Assembly: GCA_963682055.1 (NCBI GenBank)
Contig: OY821747.1
Coordinates: 16,046,258 to 16,110,257, forward strand
Length of the DNA: 64,000 nucleotides
From: Primula veris
Lineage: Eukaryota; Streptophyta; Magnoliopsida; Ericales; Primulaceae
Direction: 5' to 3'
Of the stretch, positions 10,015 through 19,699 are shown one piece after another (within the stretch, counting starts at the first letter, position 1; every line of letters starts with the position of its first letter). The notes under the pieces are model-generated. The model searched no databases, had not been told where the DNA came from, and saw only the letters and a list, made by a program, of their open reading frames with translations. Both the position numbers and the translations under genes were made by a program.

Positions 10015-11651
10015 TTGAGAAGTCAATCCATCTTGGCTTTCGAGCCACCAATAATGAGGCGGAGTACGAGGCCGTGATCGCCGGCTTGAAAATTGCCCGA
10101 AGCCTTGGAGTCAAGAAAATACTAGTGAACACCAACTCACAATTAGTCAGTAGCCAAATTAGTGGGGAGTTCCAAACGAAGGATGAAGGAATGGCAAACT
10201 ACGTGGCCATCGCTTCCGGCATACTCCAAACCTTTGACTACCAGGAGGTTATAAGGAACGAGAACTCTCACGCTAATGCGCTAGCGACCTTGGCATCGGC
10301 CATAAGCGATAAAAGGGAGAGGGTCATCACCGTAGAGTATGTCCCCTCGCCCAGCATCGATGCCAAGTCAAAGATCAACGTGGTGACCGACCTCCCGCCG
10401 GAGCCAAGTTGGATGGACGCCATAATCGAATACCATCTCTCTGACGACCTGCCCGATGATAAAAAAGAAGCTAAGAAAGTAAGGAGAAAGGCGCTAGGAT
10501 TTTGGCTATCCCCCAACGAAAAACTCTATAAGAGGTCTTTCTCCAGGCCCTACCTGTTCTGTGTCCACCCCGATATGGTAGTGAGGGTCATGGAAGAAAT
10601 ACACGAGGGAACGTGTGGGAGCCACACTGGGGGAAGATCGCTGGCAAACCGAGCCTTGACTCACGGATATTGGTGGCCCCTCATGCAAAAGGACTCCAAA
10701 GCGTTCGTACTCAGGTGTGAAAAGTGTCAGAAATACGCGCCCATACCCCGAGCCCCGACGCAAAAAATGAGCAGTGTGACCTCGCCTTGGCCATTTGCAC
10801 AATGGGGCATGAATATCGTCGGACCATTCCCTAGGGCCCCCGGGGGGAAAAAGTTCCTCCTCATGGTCACTGATTACTTCTCAAAGTGGGTAGAGGCCGT
10901 GGCATTAGCAAAAATCAGAAAGGCCGAGGTGATCAGGTTCCTATGGAGAGACGTGATCACAAGGTTTGGGGTCCCTTATTCGATAGTCGCGGACAATGGA
11001 GGCCAGTTCACCTGGGCTAAGTTGAAAGCGATGTACGCTAAGTATCACATAAGGAACTACTATTTGACCCCATCGTACCCCCAATGCAACGGACAAGCTG
11101 AGGTGTCAAATAAGACCATGCTCGACGGAATCAAGAAAAGATTAGACGAGTCCAAAGGACGATGGGCCGAAGAACTCCAGCACGTCCTGTGGGCATACCA
11201 AATAACTAGAAGACGGGGCACCCAACAGACGCCCTATAGCCTCACTTACGGGATGGAAGCTATCATCCCATTAGAAATCAGGCTTCCATCTCTGAGGACC
11301 GACATGGTGGAAAATGGGCTGAACGAAAGGATGATGGGGCTCGAGCTAGAGTATGCCGAAGAAAGAAGAGAGGTTGTAGCCATCCGTAACGCCGAATATA
11401 AGAACGAACTTGGACGTTCCTATAACAAAAGAGTGAACGCCAGACGTTTCCAAGATGAAGACCTCGTGCTACGGAAAGTGAACAACAACTCGAGGGTACA
11501 GTCCGATGGTAAGCTAGGCCCCAACTGGGAAGGTTCTTATCGAATTCTCGGAGCGATAGGAAACGGAGCCTATCAATTGGGTCTCCTCCCGGATGATATC
11601 CCGGTGGATCGACCCTGCAACGTCAACAACCTTAGGAAGTACTATCAATAG
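10011..11651 (+). CDS. pol: Tat element archaeal-type RNase H (C-terminal part) and integrase
   Basis: Begins inside the second RNase H (aRNH), seen as 'LGFRATNNEAEYEAVIAGLK' and 'NENSHANALATLAS'. The integrase follows: an HHCC zinc site (HEGTCGSH, then CEKCQ); the catalytic core with Asp in 'VTDYFSKWVEA', Asp in 'VADNGGQF' and Glu in 'GQAEVSNKTM'; and a C-terminal part with 'GPNWEGSYRI' ending at TAG. All three DDE residues are present and no stop interrupts the integrase, so this is the best-preserved part of the element. Integrase joins the cDNA to nuclear DNA. The first aRNH Asp, upstream in another frame, appears lost (see findings). Confidence 0.9.
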   Translation: MIEKSIHLGFRATNNEAEYEAVIAGLKIARSLGVKKILVNTNSQLVSSQISGEFQTKDEGMANYVAIASGILQTFDYQEVIRNENSHANALATLASAISDKRERVITVEYVPSPSIDAKSKINVVTDLPPEPSWMDAIIEYHLSDDLPDDKKEAKKVRRKALGFWLSPNEKLYKRSFSRPYLFCVHPDMVVRVMEEIHEGTCGSHTGGRSLANRALTHGYWWPLMQKDSKAFVLRCEKCQKYAPIPRAPTQKMSSVTSPWPFAQWGMNIVGPFPRAPGGKKFLLMVTDYFSKWVEAVALAKIRKAEVIRFLWRDVITRFGVPYSIVADNGGQFTWAKLKAMYAKYHIRNYYLTPSYPQCNGQAEVSNKTMLDGIKKRLDESKGRWAEELQHVLWAYQITRRRGTQQTPYSLTYGMEAIIPLEIRLPSLRTDMVENGLNERMMGLELEYAEERREVVAIRNAEYKNELGRSYNKRVNARRFQDEDLVLRKVNNNSRVQSDGKLGPNWEGSYRILGAIGNGAYQLGLLPDDIPVDRPCNVNNLRKYYQ

Positions 11652-11738
11652 AGTGACTTGACCTTCGTGTGTTGACGTAAATTTGATGTAATTATGCCCG
11701 AGGGTTTATGAATAAAACTGTTGTTATTTCAGAATTAC

Positions 11739-11990
11739 CCCGGCTTAAATTTCTGTAATTTTCTACGTGTTTCAGAACACCCGAGCCTATACGGCACCCC
11801 GTTTAGAATTTTATTAATTCGCTAAGTGTTTCAGAACACTCGGGCCTATACGGCACCCCGTTTAGAATTTTATTAATTCGTTAAGTGTTTCAGAACACTC
11901 GGGCCTATACGGCACCCCGGTTTAAATGTTTGTAATTTTCTACGTGTTTCAGAACACCCGAGCCTATACGGCACCCCGGTTAGGATTTCA
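11739..11990 (+). repeat. 59-bp tandem repeat, about four copies, between pol and the antisense gene
   Basis: 'gtgtttcagaacac' starts at 11767, 11826, 11885 and 11944, exactly 59 bases apart, each followed by 'cctatacggcaccccg'. Two sequence variants alternate: copies 1 and 4 share 'ctacgtgtttcagaacaccc', and copies 2 and 3 share 'taagtgtttcagaacactcg'. Such arrays in the 3' untranslated part of Tat elements are known seeds of plant satellite DNA. Confidence 0.85.
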
Positions 11991-12277
11991 TTAAATTCAG
12001 TGGGTTTCGGCCCTCAGAATTATGTGTTGTTTAAATTCAGAGTTGTGTTTAGGAAAGCAGTGGACCCTATGTCGAAGCATACTGGTCCACTCCTTGGAAG
12101 CACACCAGAAACACAATAATAAAATGGAATCAAAAGCAAAAATAGACAAGTCCAAAGGCCAAAATTGTTCTTTTTCATTCCGTTCCACAAAAAAAAAAAA
12201 AAAATTATTACAAACTAAAGTACATAAAGGAGATTACATCAAAAACAAAAGCTAAAACTACTCCAGCCCTAGCTGGC

Positions 12278-14977
12278 CTAGTCTTCATCTTCCTCCTCCT
12301 CTTCGTCTGAAAGAGCTCGAGGAGTTAGGGGAACCACCTCGGGAACGGGAGCTGAGGGGATGGGAACGATAATATTGTCCACGTTCCACACCGGATGATC
12401 CGGTCTCGCCCTCATAAAAGCAGCCACCTCCGACCAACCGTCGACATAGAAGGAATTAAAATCCTTCTGTGTCTTTAGGGCCAAGGCGGCGCTCAGCTCG
12501 GCTTGGGCAGATTGGACCGCAGCCTTTATCTTATCGGCCACGCCCGCCTCAGCCTCCTTTAGAGCCGCAACTGCAGCCTGGGCGCGCTCCTCAGCCTCAG
12601 TCTTAGCCTTCATGGCGTCAGCCCTTCAAGCTTCCACCGAGGAATTAAGTCTCTCGGCCTTCTCTGCCCTCATCTGGGCTTCCTCCGCCCTCTTCTGGGC
12701 CTCTTCTGCCTGCTTGGCACTGGCATCGGCCTTCGTGGCCCATGACCTCACCAGTTGGCCTTGGTGATACACATACTGGTTCATCATCAAATAGGTCTAC
12801 AAGAGAAAAAGCAAACACTTAGCAAAATATTTGGGGAAATAAATGAAAACACACGCAATGACACTGCGAAAAACAGTTACATACCTGAGGGATCATGGCC
12901 ATGGCCGACGCCATGGAAGAGGCGAGGTCACGACCGCGGTGGTCAACCTCGACGCTTTGTTGCTGAAGCGCAGCCAAAGCAAGCAGCCCGGCAGAGGGGT
13001 GAGCCTCCATTATACTTCTCACCCCCGTAGCCGCCTTTACCTCGTCGGGTGTTTGTATAAGCATCCTATGGGTCGGGGAGGCGGAGGAGGAGCTCGAGCC
13101 TTGTGTGGAAGCACTCGGCAACGGGCCCCCTGCCCGAAGGGTGTCCGACGCCACCTTTGGCTCCTCCACGACCTCGACCTCAGACGGGTTGCTCCCCCCG
13201 ACCTTGGCCCTCTTCCCCTCTCAGAGGGACTTCGTCCCCTCCACCTTCCTCTTTCTAAGATGGGACTTGCGAGCCATCCGATCAAGCCTGGCTTGAGCCG
13301 CCAAATCATTCAAGGCCTCCAAGGCCTTCGCCGCAGCATTGGCGTCGGATTGAGGCACGACAGCCACCTCCTTCTCTCCCGCCTCGACCTCGACCGCCTC
13401 ATCTTCCACATCCTCCTCTGCCTCGACGGCCTCTTCCTCGACGGCCACTTTCTCGGCCCCTTCTTCCTCGGCACCCTCCTCCTCGTCGGCACCTTCTCCT
13501 TCCCCCTCGCCGACACCTTCTCCTTCCCCCTCGCCGACACCTTCTCCTTCCCCCTCGCCGGTACCTTCTTCCTCTACCTCCTCCTCTTCGTCAGAACAGA
13601 CCACCTACACAGTAAAAATCCACGAAGTGGGCGTTAGAAAGAATTGAATGAATTTTGGTTAGGTGTAAAATCCACAGTCTTGAGGAAAACAAAAAATGAC
13701 TTACCTTGGTCCGCGATGTGCCCAAGGTCAGCCCGCTAGGGCGTGCCTCAGGAGAGCTGTCTTCTAAACGAAGCGGGCTCACCACAGCAGGCTCCCTAGA
13801 CCTTAGGGGAAGGACCTCTGGCAGAGGCTTCCCATATTGGTCTATATAGACGCGGGTACTGTCCGGCCCCTCCCTATAGTAGAGGACGGTACCATCAGGC
13901 CGGGTTTCGAAGAGAACCTCGGCCGATGAAGCAGCAAAGGATGTCACCGTCACGGCCTTCGCCTTGCTGCTCGGCTTTTGCTTCATCGCCTTCTTCAACA
14001 TAGGCCCCACAACGGCCTCGGTCTCATCGACCACCTTGGGAGGGAGGGTCGACTCTAGACCCCTCTCTTTCTCCCATCTTTCCCTGGAATATCCCACAGG
14101 ACAGAAGGTCATGTGGGGCCACATGAAGCCGTTCGCCTTGCAACTGGTAGGGGAACCGTAAGTCAGTAGGCGCTCCGCATCACGCGCCCCAACATCGGTC
14201 CCATCTGGACCCCACCAATTGAGGGCCACCTCCAGCGACCCGATGTTGGGCTCACCCAGGCCCCCAGCTTCGAGGCCACTGTGGCCTTGTTTTCCTTGGT
14301 GCTAAGCACCCTCCCCGGCCTAGATGGGAGAATTAAGTCATCACAGTGGAGCCAGTGGCCTTCCACCACTATCACGTCTTGTGTGTAACCCCGATTCGAA
14401 TCGGAGTTACCTATGATCAACTGGTTATAGGCCCGGCACCGCAGATAGGGTTGCCTGCTCTTGGCCTGGGAGCTTGGCTCGGTCTACAGAAACTCATAGC
14501 AGGCCAAAAGCTCCCTCAGCCCCAATGGTTTCGGAAGGGTCGGGCCCACCAGAATGTTTAGGGCCTCCATCCCGGTGCAGACGCGGTGCGCCTGCAATAG
14601 CCACTGGCATAGAAGAGTCTGCATCCAGGCGCATAACTCCGCCAGCAGCTCAGGGATGGGGAGGTCGGTGCCCCCATACAAGAGAGTAGAAAGGGAGAGG
14701 GTCACCATGTTATTGGGATTGGCCGGCCAATCCCGTTCACCTCGTCGACACTCTCGCATTTCCGGAGTTTGAAGTCTTCACCGATCCCACAGAGCTGTCG
14801 AAACTCGTTGAGGTCGGGCCCGTGTAGCCTCACCATTATACTCTTGTCATTTACGGCCACTGACCAGGCCTGGTCAATAATCATTGCCCGGAATGGCAAG
14901 GCATTGGCCATCACGGCCAGGCACCGTGGTTGGGGAGCAACCATCGGGCCTTTTCCGGCTCCGTGAACAATGACCAT
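12278..14977 (-). pseudogene. Antisense gene of the Tat element with two introns; acidic coiled-coil protein of unknown function
   Basis: Runs opposite to pol. ATG at 14977; exon 1 to 13705; GT-AG intron 13704-13605 (100 nt, AAG|GTAAGT to TGTAG|GTGG); exon 2 13604-12885 (240 codons); intron 12884-12797 (88 nt, CAG|GTATGT to TTGTAG|ACC); exon 3 12796-12278 to a TAG. Both introns are phase 0 and both joins keep the frame, which supports real splicing. Exon 1 holds a globular part ('FRAMIIDQAWSVAVNDKS', 'GLRELLACYEFL', 'VVEGHWLHCDDL'). Exon 2 has Glu/Gly-rich repeats (GEGEGEGV three times) and a basic patch (RKSHLRKRK). Exon 3 is an Ala/Glu coiled coil ending in an acidic tail. Damage: two frameshifts in exon 1 (near 14720 and 14200) and in-frame stops at about 14480, 13221 and 12626. 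Extra antisense frames at this place are known in Tat elements. The function is unknown. Confidence 0.75.
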
Positions 14978-15086
14978 GTTGGTTGTTTATAAAATTTGCT
15001 AAGTGTGGGAAGGAAGAGAGAGAAAATGGTTTGTTGTGAAATTTTAGAGAGAGAACGAGAAAGTGAAAATGAATTTTCACTTAGGG

Positions 15087-15094
15087 TATTTATA
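15087..15094 (-). promoter_or_regulatory. Candidate TATA box for the antisense gene
   Basis: On the minus strand 'gcatataaataccc' gives TATAAATA at 15094-15087, 110 bases upstream of the antisense ATG at 14977. The stretch between is CT-rich (ctctctct), typical of plant leaders. This spacing would start transcription near 15060. Prediction from sequence only. Confidence 0.55.
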
Positions 15095-15488
15095 TGCCCC
15101 CACTGTAAGGTGAAAAGACATTTACCAGAAGATGAAAAGACAGCAACGGCCCATTGCACGAACTCCCACATATAACCGCCACTGCGCAATTGAAGCATTC
15201 CACATGTACAGCAGGCAAAGGCCGTCTGCCAAGTGTCATTCAGCAGCCATTTGACATTAATGACATTGATGAAATCGAAGAGACAGAGGCGGCGCCTCAT
15301 AAATGCATACTAGGTGTGCTCCACGTGTAATAATTCCATAAGTACCTGAACGCGCGCCACTAGACAGGCCATGCTGAGGCACCTCCGAACCTCCGAACAT
15401 ATGAACAGAATGACCGGAGACCCCGTAAAGACTGAAGATCCTTGCCTACCTTGTCCTTAACGACGACTCCGGACAGGGAGCTGTTCGT

Positions 15489-16162
15489 GAGGGAATGTCA
15501 GCATTCCCTCATCCGGACCGATACCACCACCGAAACGGTCTATCCGGGCCCGTGCCAACCATGGATGACATATCACCCCGGACCTTGAGAGGCCGAGCTG
15601 TGTCTGGGCCGGCCTAAAGAAGCGTGTCAAGTACGCCTCCCCAATTAATGTTGCTGCTCCCTTGGGGGACCCCTCAGCATTTCATCGATGTGGCCCAATC
15701 ACAGGCCATCACCTGTGGGCCCCGGAAAAGGACTGTACTCTTGTCATAGTCATAAATGACCTAAACCGTTGGATTAGTACTTGACAGTACAGTGATCCAA
15801 GGGCTGTTACGACTCTGGATCACACTATAAATACCCCCACTAATACTACTTAGAAGGGGACTGAAAAAGAGGAAGAGGAGAGATAAAGCTGAAATAACCC
15901 GGACTGCCTAAATACAGCCCCTGACACCCGATACCACGATTTGTAACCGGCCCGATCCCTTACCCTTCATTATATACTTACTTTCAGTCTCCCCTATACT
16001 GACTTGATCGTTGGAGAGGGAAAACCTGGTACCAACCCCGGGCCCCTGTTCGTTTCTTGTACAGGCACGAGAAAGACCCCGTCACCGAAGCCGACCACCC
16101 TTGTACGGAGCCGACGCGTGCTGTTGATTAAGCCGAGCCTAGGAAGAAAATTAGGCTCGCCA
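15489..16162 (+). repeat. 3' LTR of the Tat element
   Basis: Partner of 5386-6058 with the same 9-base palindrome at its start and the TATA box at 15826-15833. The sequence before it, 'ccggacagggagctgttcgt', contains a purine-rich stretch that may be the polypurine tract; in that reading the LTR would start at 15482 with TGTTCG. It ends at 'cgcca' (16162). Confidence 0.88.
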
Positions 16163-17518
16163 CCTAGTAGGTTGGGTCGGTACAACATGGCACATGCATA
16201 CCACCAACTGTACTCCAAATTGCTTTGGCAAAAGATGCACATTCACGAATCTATGATTAGAAGTTGTCTAGATGATTCACCTGTGAAGAAGAATATGAAC
16301 TGCGGTACTTTTGTTCAAGTCTGAGATTAAATGCTTACAAAAAATATATAAAAGTGTTTGAAGAACTTATATGAGATTTGGCATTTCAGGTGTTAGTTTA
16401 GATCATATCTCCAAATCAAATATATATGGGTATTGTAAATCTAGTTTTCCTCATCATAAACTATAAGAAATCAAGACTTTTTAGCCATCACTAATAAATC
16501 TTAACCTACATTTTTTGACATGGGTATGGTAAATCTAGTTTTCCTCATTATCTGGTATTCGAATTTATGAATTCTCCATTTATGAAGAGCCTCTTTAGTT
16601 GAAAGAGTATTTTTAGGCTTGATTGTTAAGATATTATGAGAAAATAAGTTGTTTCGATTCGTTATGAAAGAAGTATCAACCACTTAAGCTAAAGCGTAGA
16701 GTTGTTTAAAGCTAAAGCGTAGAGTTGTTTAAAGTGAATTTCAGTTGCATATCAATTTTCTTGAAATACATATAAATTGATTTGCACTTGAAACAAACAA
16801 GTTGTACAAGTCGTCAATCGCCTAAAACTTAGGGAGACAATTTAGAGTTCGGATGATACCCGTCTATTTGTACCGAATTTCAACCTCTTTATCAACCTCT
16901 CTTTTACCACTAAATATTGTTAGTATTATTTGGGAAAAAATACGATTAGTGTACTGTACTACCTGTGTTTAACGATTTAAATATCATATTATCACTCTGT
17001 TACAATTGAGGTACTGAACTATCATAATGTTTACAATTCAGCTATCGCACTGACAAAAATTTTCCACCTATAGCAAATAGTGACTCATTGACTAACAAAA
17101 ACACACCTCCTAATTTCGCAACACTACAACCTCCCTTTCATCTCAGCACCACCATCAATGGACCCACTTCATCGACCCAATTCCCCCGAACCCATCTACA
17201 CCTCCATCGGAGCACGACCATCTCGTCGGAGCTCCGGCTACCCCCTTTGCCGGAGTCAATGTCCTACCTACCACACCCAACCACCTCCAATCGAGGAGCT
17301 CTGAGACCTCCTAAGCTTAGCCATCTCCAAAGCCACCGCCAAACGCCGGAACAACACCGTCCATCATCGCCGGAAAAACCCATCTTCGTCACCATTATCA
17401 AACCAAATACCTTACTTGTCAGCCCATTCCCCATTCCCCACCTCCAAATAATAATACTAATCATTCTAATACCCCGACGCCTCTTGTCCCCTTCTCCGGT
17501 CCGAACCTAAAACCGTCC
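16163..17518. other. Spacer with small duplications and a possible foldback-element end
   Basis: No gene recognised. 'gctaaagcgtagagttgttta' occurs twice in tandem near 16685-16732. A segment with 'ggtaaatctagttttcctcat' near 16525 repeats one near 16435. About 16930-17060 resembles one arm of the foldback element at 24540 ('acaattgaggtactgaactatc'). The long frame at 17088-17510 is a Pro/Ser/His-rich string resembling nothing I know and is not called a gene. Confidence 0.4.
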
Positions 17519-18226
17519 ACTGTGTGGTCTTCGGACCCGGTTCATGGTTTAACCGTCAAATCCGCTTGGGGCTCGATTCGTTTGACGAGTCCAAATGTGG
17601 ATTGGTATTGTATTGTTTGCTCTAGTTACATTCCTCCAAAGTATAGTTTTATTATGTGGCTTGTTATTTTAAATCGTCTAACAATATCGGATAGACTTCA
17701 AAAGATGAATATCATAAGCGTTAACGGTTGCACTCTTTGTCTCAAGTAAGCAGAAAGTATCGATCACTTATTCTTTAAATGCGAATTTTTGAAAAGGGTT
17801 TGGGCATTAAAAAGATCCAAATCCGGGTTTATTGGATCGATGAATTTATGGTCACAATGGTTAAAATGGGCTAACGACATGTTCAAATGAGAGTCGGCTT
17901 CGGCTAGGCTCAGAAATTTTTTATTTGCTTCAACGGTTTATTAGATTTGGAGAGAAAGAAACAATATGATGTTTGGGAATGCAAAGTCGAGTCCCGACAA
18001 TACTTTTCGTTTGATTTAATTTTTGTTAGTGAATTGCATGAATAGGTATGGAAAATTTAATAGTTATTGTCGACATAGGTTTTTAATTAGAGTGTGGAGA
18101 CTAAACCCCAAACTTGTTGTAACCTAGATTCGATTTTTCTCTTGATCGTGTAATTGTTTTGCTTCCGGACAAGTCACCTTTTTTTATTATTAATATAGTT
18201 GGTCCGTTTAATTTTAAAAAAAAAAA
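17519..18226 (+). pseudogene. LINE (non-LTR retrotransposon) 3' remnant with zf-RVT domain and poly(A)
   Basis: The frame from 17522 reads 'GLTVKSAWGSIRLTSP', 'PPKYSFIMWLVILNRL' and 'NGCTLCLK'. After a stop it continues with 'SIDHLFFKCEFLKRVWAL' and 'IWRERNNMMFGN'. This is the zinc-binding domain (zf-RVT) found at the C-terminus of plant LINE reverse transcriptases. Stops near 17748, 17888 and 17941 show decay. The 3' end runs into an 11-base A run at 18216-18226, as expected for a LINE tail. The RT and endonuclease parts are absent, so this is a 5'-truncated insertion. Confidence 0.75.
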
Positions 18227-18227
18227 C

Positions 18228-18530
18228 CGTTGGTACACAAGGTAACAAGTATAATGGAAGCATGTATTTGGTTTTTGAGTACATGGACCATGACTTAACT
18301 GGCCGTGCTGATCGTCCTGGATTGAGATTTACTATTCATCGGATCAAGGTACTGGGTGTGCAAATATTCACAGATGTTTACTTATTGTTGAAAGTAAATT
18401 TTATTCATGTTAGATTTCATCCAAGTTGTTATTTGCCTTGTTTTTCTTTTAAGTGTTATATGAAGAAGCTATTAACTGGGCTTCAAGTACTGTCATATAA
18501 ATCAACTACTCCAATGGGACATAAAAGCTT
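18228..18530 (+). pseudogene. CDKC: Fragment of a cyclin-dependent kinase C (CDKC) gene, two partial exons and their intron
   Basis: Exon part 1 encodes 'GNKYNGSMYLVFEYMDHDL', the hinge of CDKC kinases (plant CDK9-like enzymes that phosphorylate the RNA polymerase II tail), and runs to '..RFTIHRIK'. A GT-AG intron of 105 nt lies at 18349-18453. The next exon starts 'CYMKKLLTGL'. A one-base insertion near 18488 shifts the frame; behind it the 'YCHIN' and DIK of the HRD loop can still be read, though His-Arg before the Asp is Gln-Trp. Homology stops near 18530. The N-lobe and the activation segment are absent. It starts one or two bases after the LINE poly(A). The retained intron means it came from DNA or unspliced RNA, not a spliced mRNA. 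Confidence 0.82.
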
Positions 18531-19689
18531 ACTGCCGTGTTTTCAACCCTTTTTCCTTTTTGTATCATTTTCTTGTGTATAATTTTCCTAACCATTTTCT
18601 TTTTATAAGGAGACTTTGAGAAATATTTCTTAGTTAGAATGTTAACTTCTTACTGCACCCTCCTTTTTGTCAGCTCTTAAGCTCGTGTTTTAGTTGGACT
18701 GGAGGCGACATGGTAAAGCAATATTTGGATATAAGATTTGATAAAAAATAAACGCCTGCTTTGTTCAACCTTTTGTTTTTGCCAAGTGATACAGATTATA
18801 TGCATATTTTGGTTAATTTTGAACGATTTAATTGTAATGAATTCTCCCGGAAAGTATGGAATTTAGATGTTCTTTGAATTTTGAAAATGTTTATTTTGTT
18901 TGATTTTATAGTATAAATTAAGGGTGGAAGAGTAACTTCCCAGACTGGGAAAAAATATCGAAATCCCGACCCGCACCTAACACAAAATTTCCCGACCCTA
19001 AAATGTCGGATTTTGTTCCGACCCGATCCGAATTTCTAATTAATTTTTTATTTTATATTATATAACATAATCTTTTTTATTTCAAAAGTAAAATGTAAGT
19101 TAATCTATATCAAATGTAATTGATGAGAATCGAACTTTGTATCTCTAACGTGTAATGTAATCACTCTACAAATAAACTCAACCTTTTTGAGCCATTCAAT
19201 CTGGTCCATTGATTAAAATTAAAAGGTTGAGATTCATTTTATCTTTTTTGAGCATGTAGCACCGAATAAAATTCTCTCCTATCGCCATAATTCAATCTCG
19301 CTCTCCAAAACCCCTCTTTTTCTCTTATCCCATTTACCTTTTTCATATACTCACGTTTGTTTTGTGATGATTCTGTGCAAAAGTTGAAGATCAAATTCTC
19401 TAAATGCTACCCTTTTTTTCCTAATCAATCAAATATTAATTCAAATCAAATTAAATTTTGGGGTTTTGGGTTTTTTAATTTTAATTTTTACATTTAAGAC
19501 TGGGTTTTTCATAATCAAATTATTTGCAGATGTTAAATTGGGTTTTCCCAAGTGGTGACAGTGATAAGTGATGGAAATCAAATTGACAACAATCTTAAAT
19601 GAAAAGTTAATAAACCACAACTAAATCAAAACTATCCTAGGTTTTAAATCTTTAATTTGTGCTTTGTTCTTTAAAAAAAGTTTTTAGAA
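18531..19689. other. AT-rich spacer
   Basis: No coding signal that I recognise. Near 18950-19030 there is a GC-richer stretch with repeated 'cccgacc' motifs. Nothing else stands out. Confidence 0.4.
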
Positions 19690-19699
19690 CAGCAATTAG

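Larger units (their letters stand above)
5386..16162 (+). mobile_element. Full-length Ty3/gypsy LTR retrotransposon, Tat lineage (10.8 kb)
   Basis: Two similar LTRs of about 670 bp enclose a primer site, gag, a pol in the order PR-RT-RNH-aRNH-INT, a tandem-repeat region and an antisense gene. The second, archaeal-type RNase H between RNH and integrase is diagnostic of the Tat/Ogre/Retand lineage, as is the gag tail with 'KFCDYHRGRGHDT'. By eye the LTRs differ at about 15 single bases plus one scrambled stretch near the 3' end (2-3%). The insertion is therefore moderately old. Gag and pol carry frameshifts and stops, so the copy is not autonomous now. I found no clean 5-bp target duplication: the 3' flank is 'cctag', and the exact LTR start is ambiguous. 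Confidence 0.92.

Noticed and set aside
12755..13637. Plus-strand frames opposite the antisense gene
   Set aside because: Leu/Arg-rich mirror images of the acidic coiled-coil frames on the minus strand.
17088..17510. 141-codon frame rich in Pro, Ser and His
   Set aside because: No known domain, simple composition, and no splice partner. It looks like chance in C-rich DNA next to a LINE remnant.
19100..19160. tRNA-like phrase 'gatgagaatcgaactttg'
   Set aside because: No cloverleaf can be formed around it; it only resembles a T-loop.
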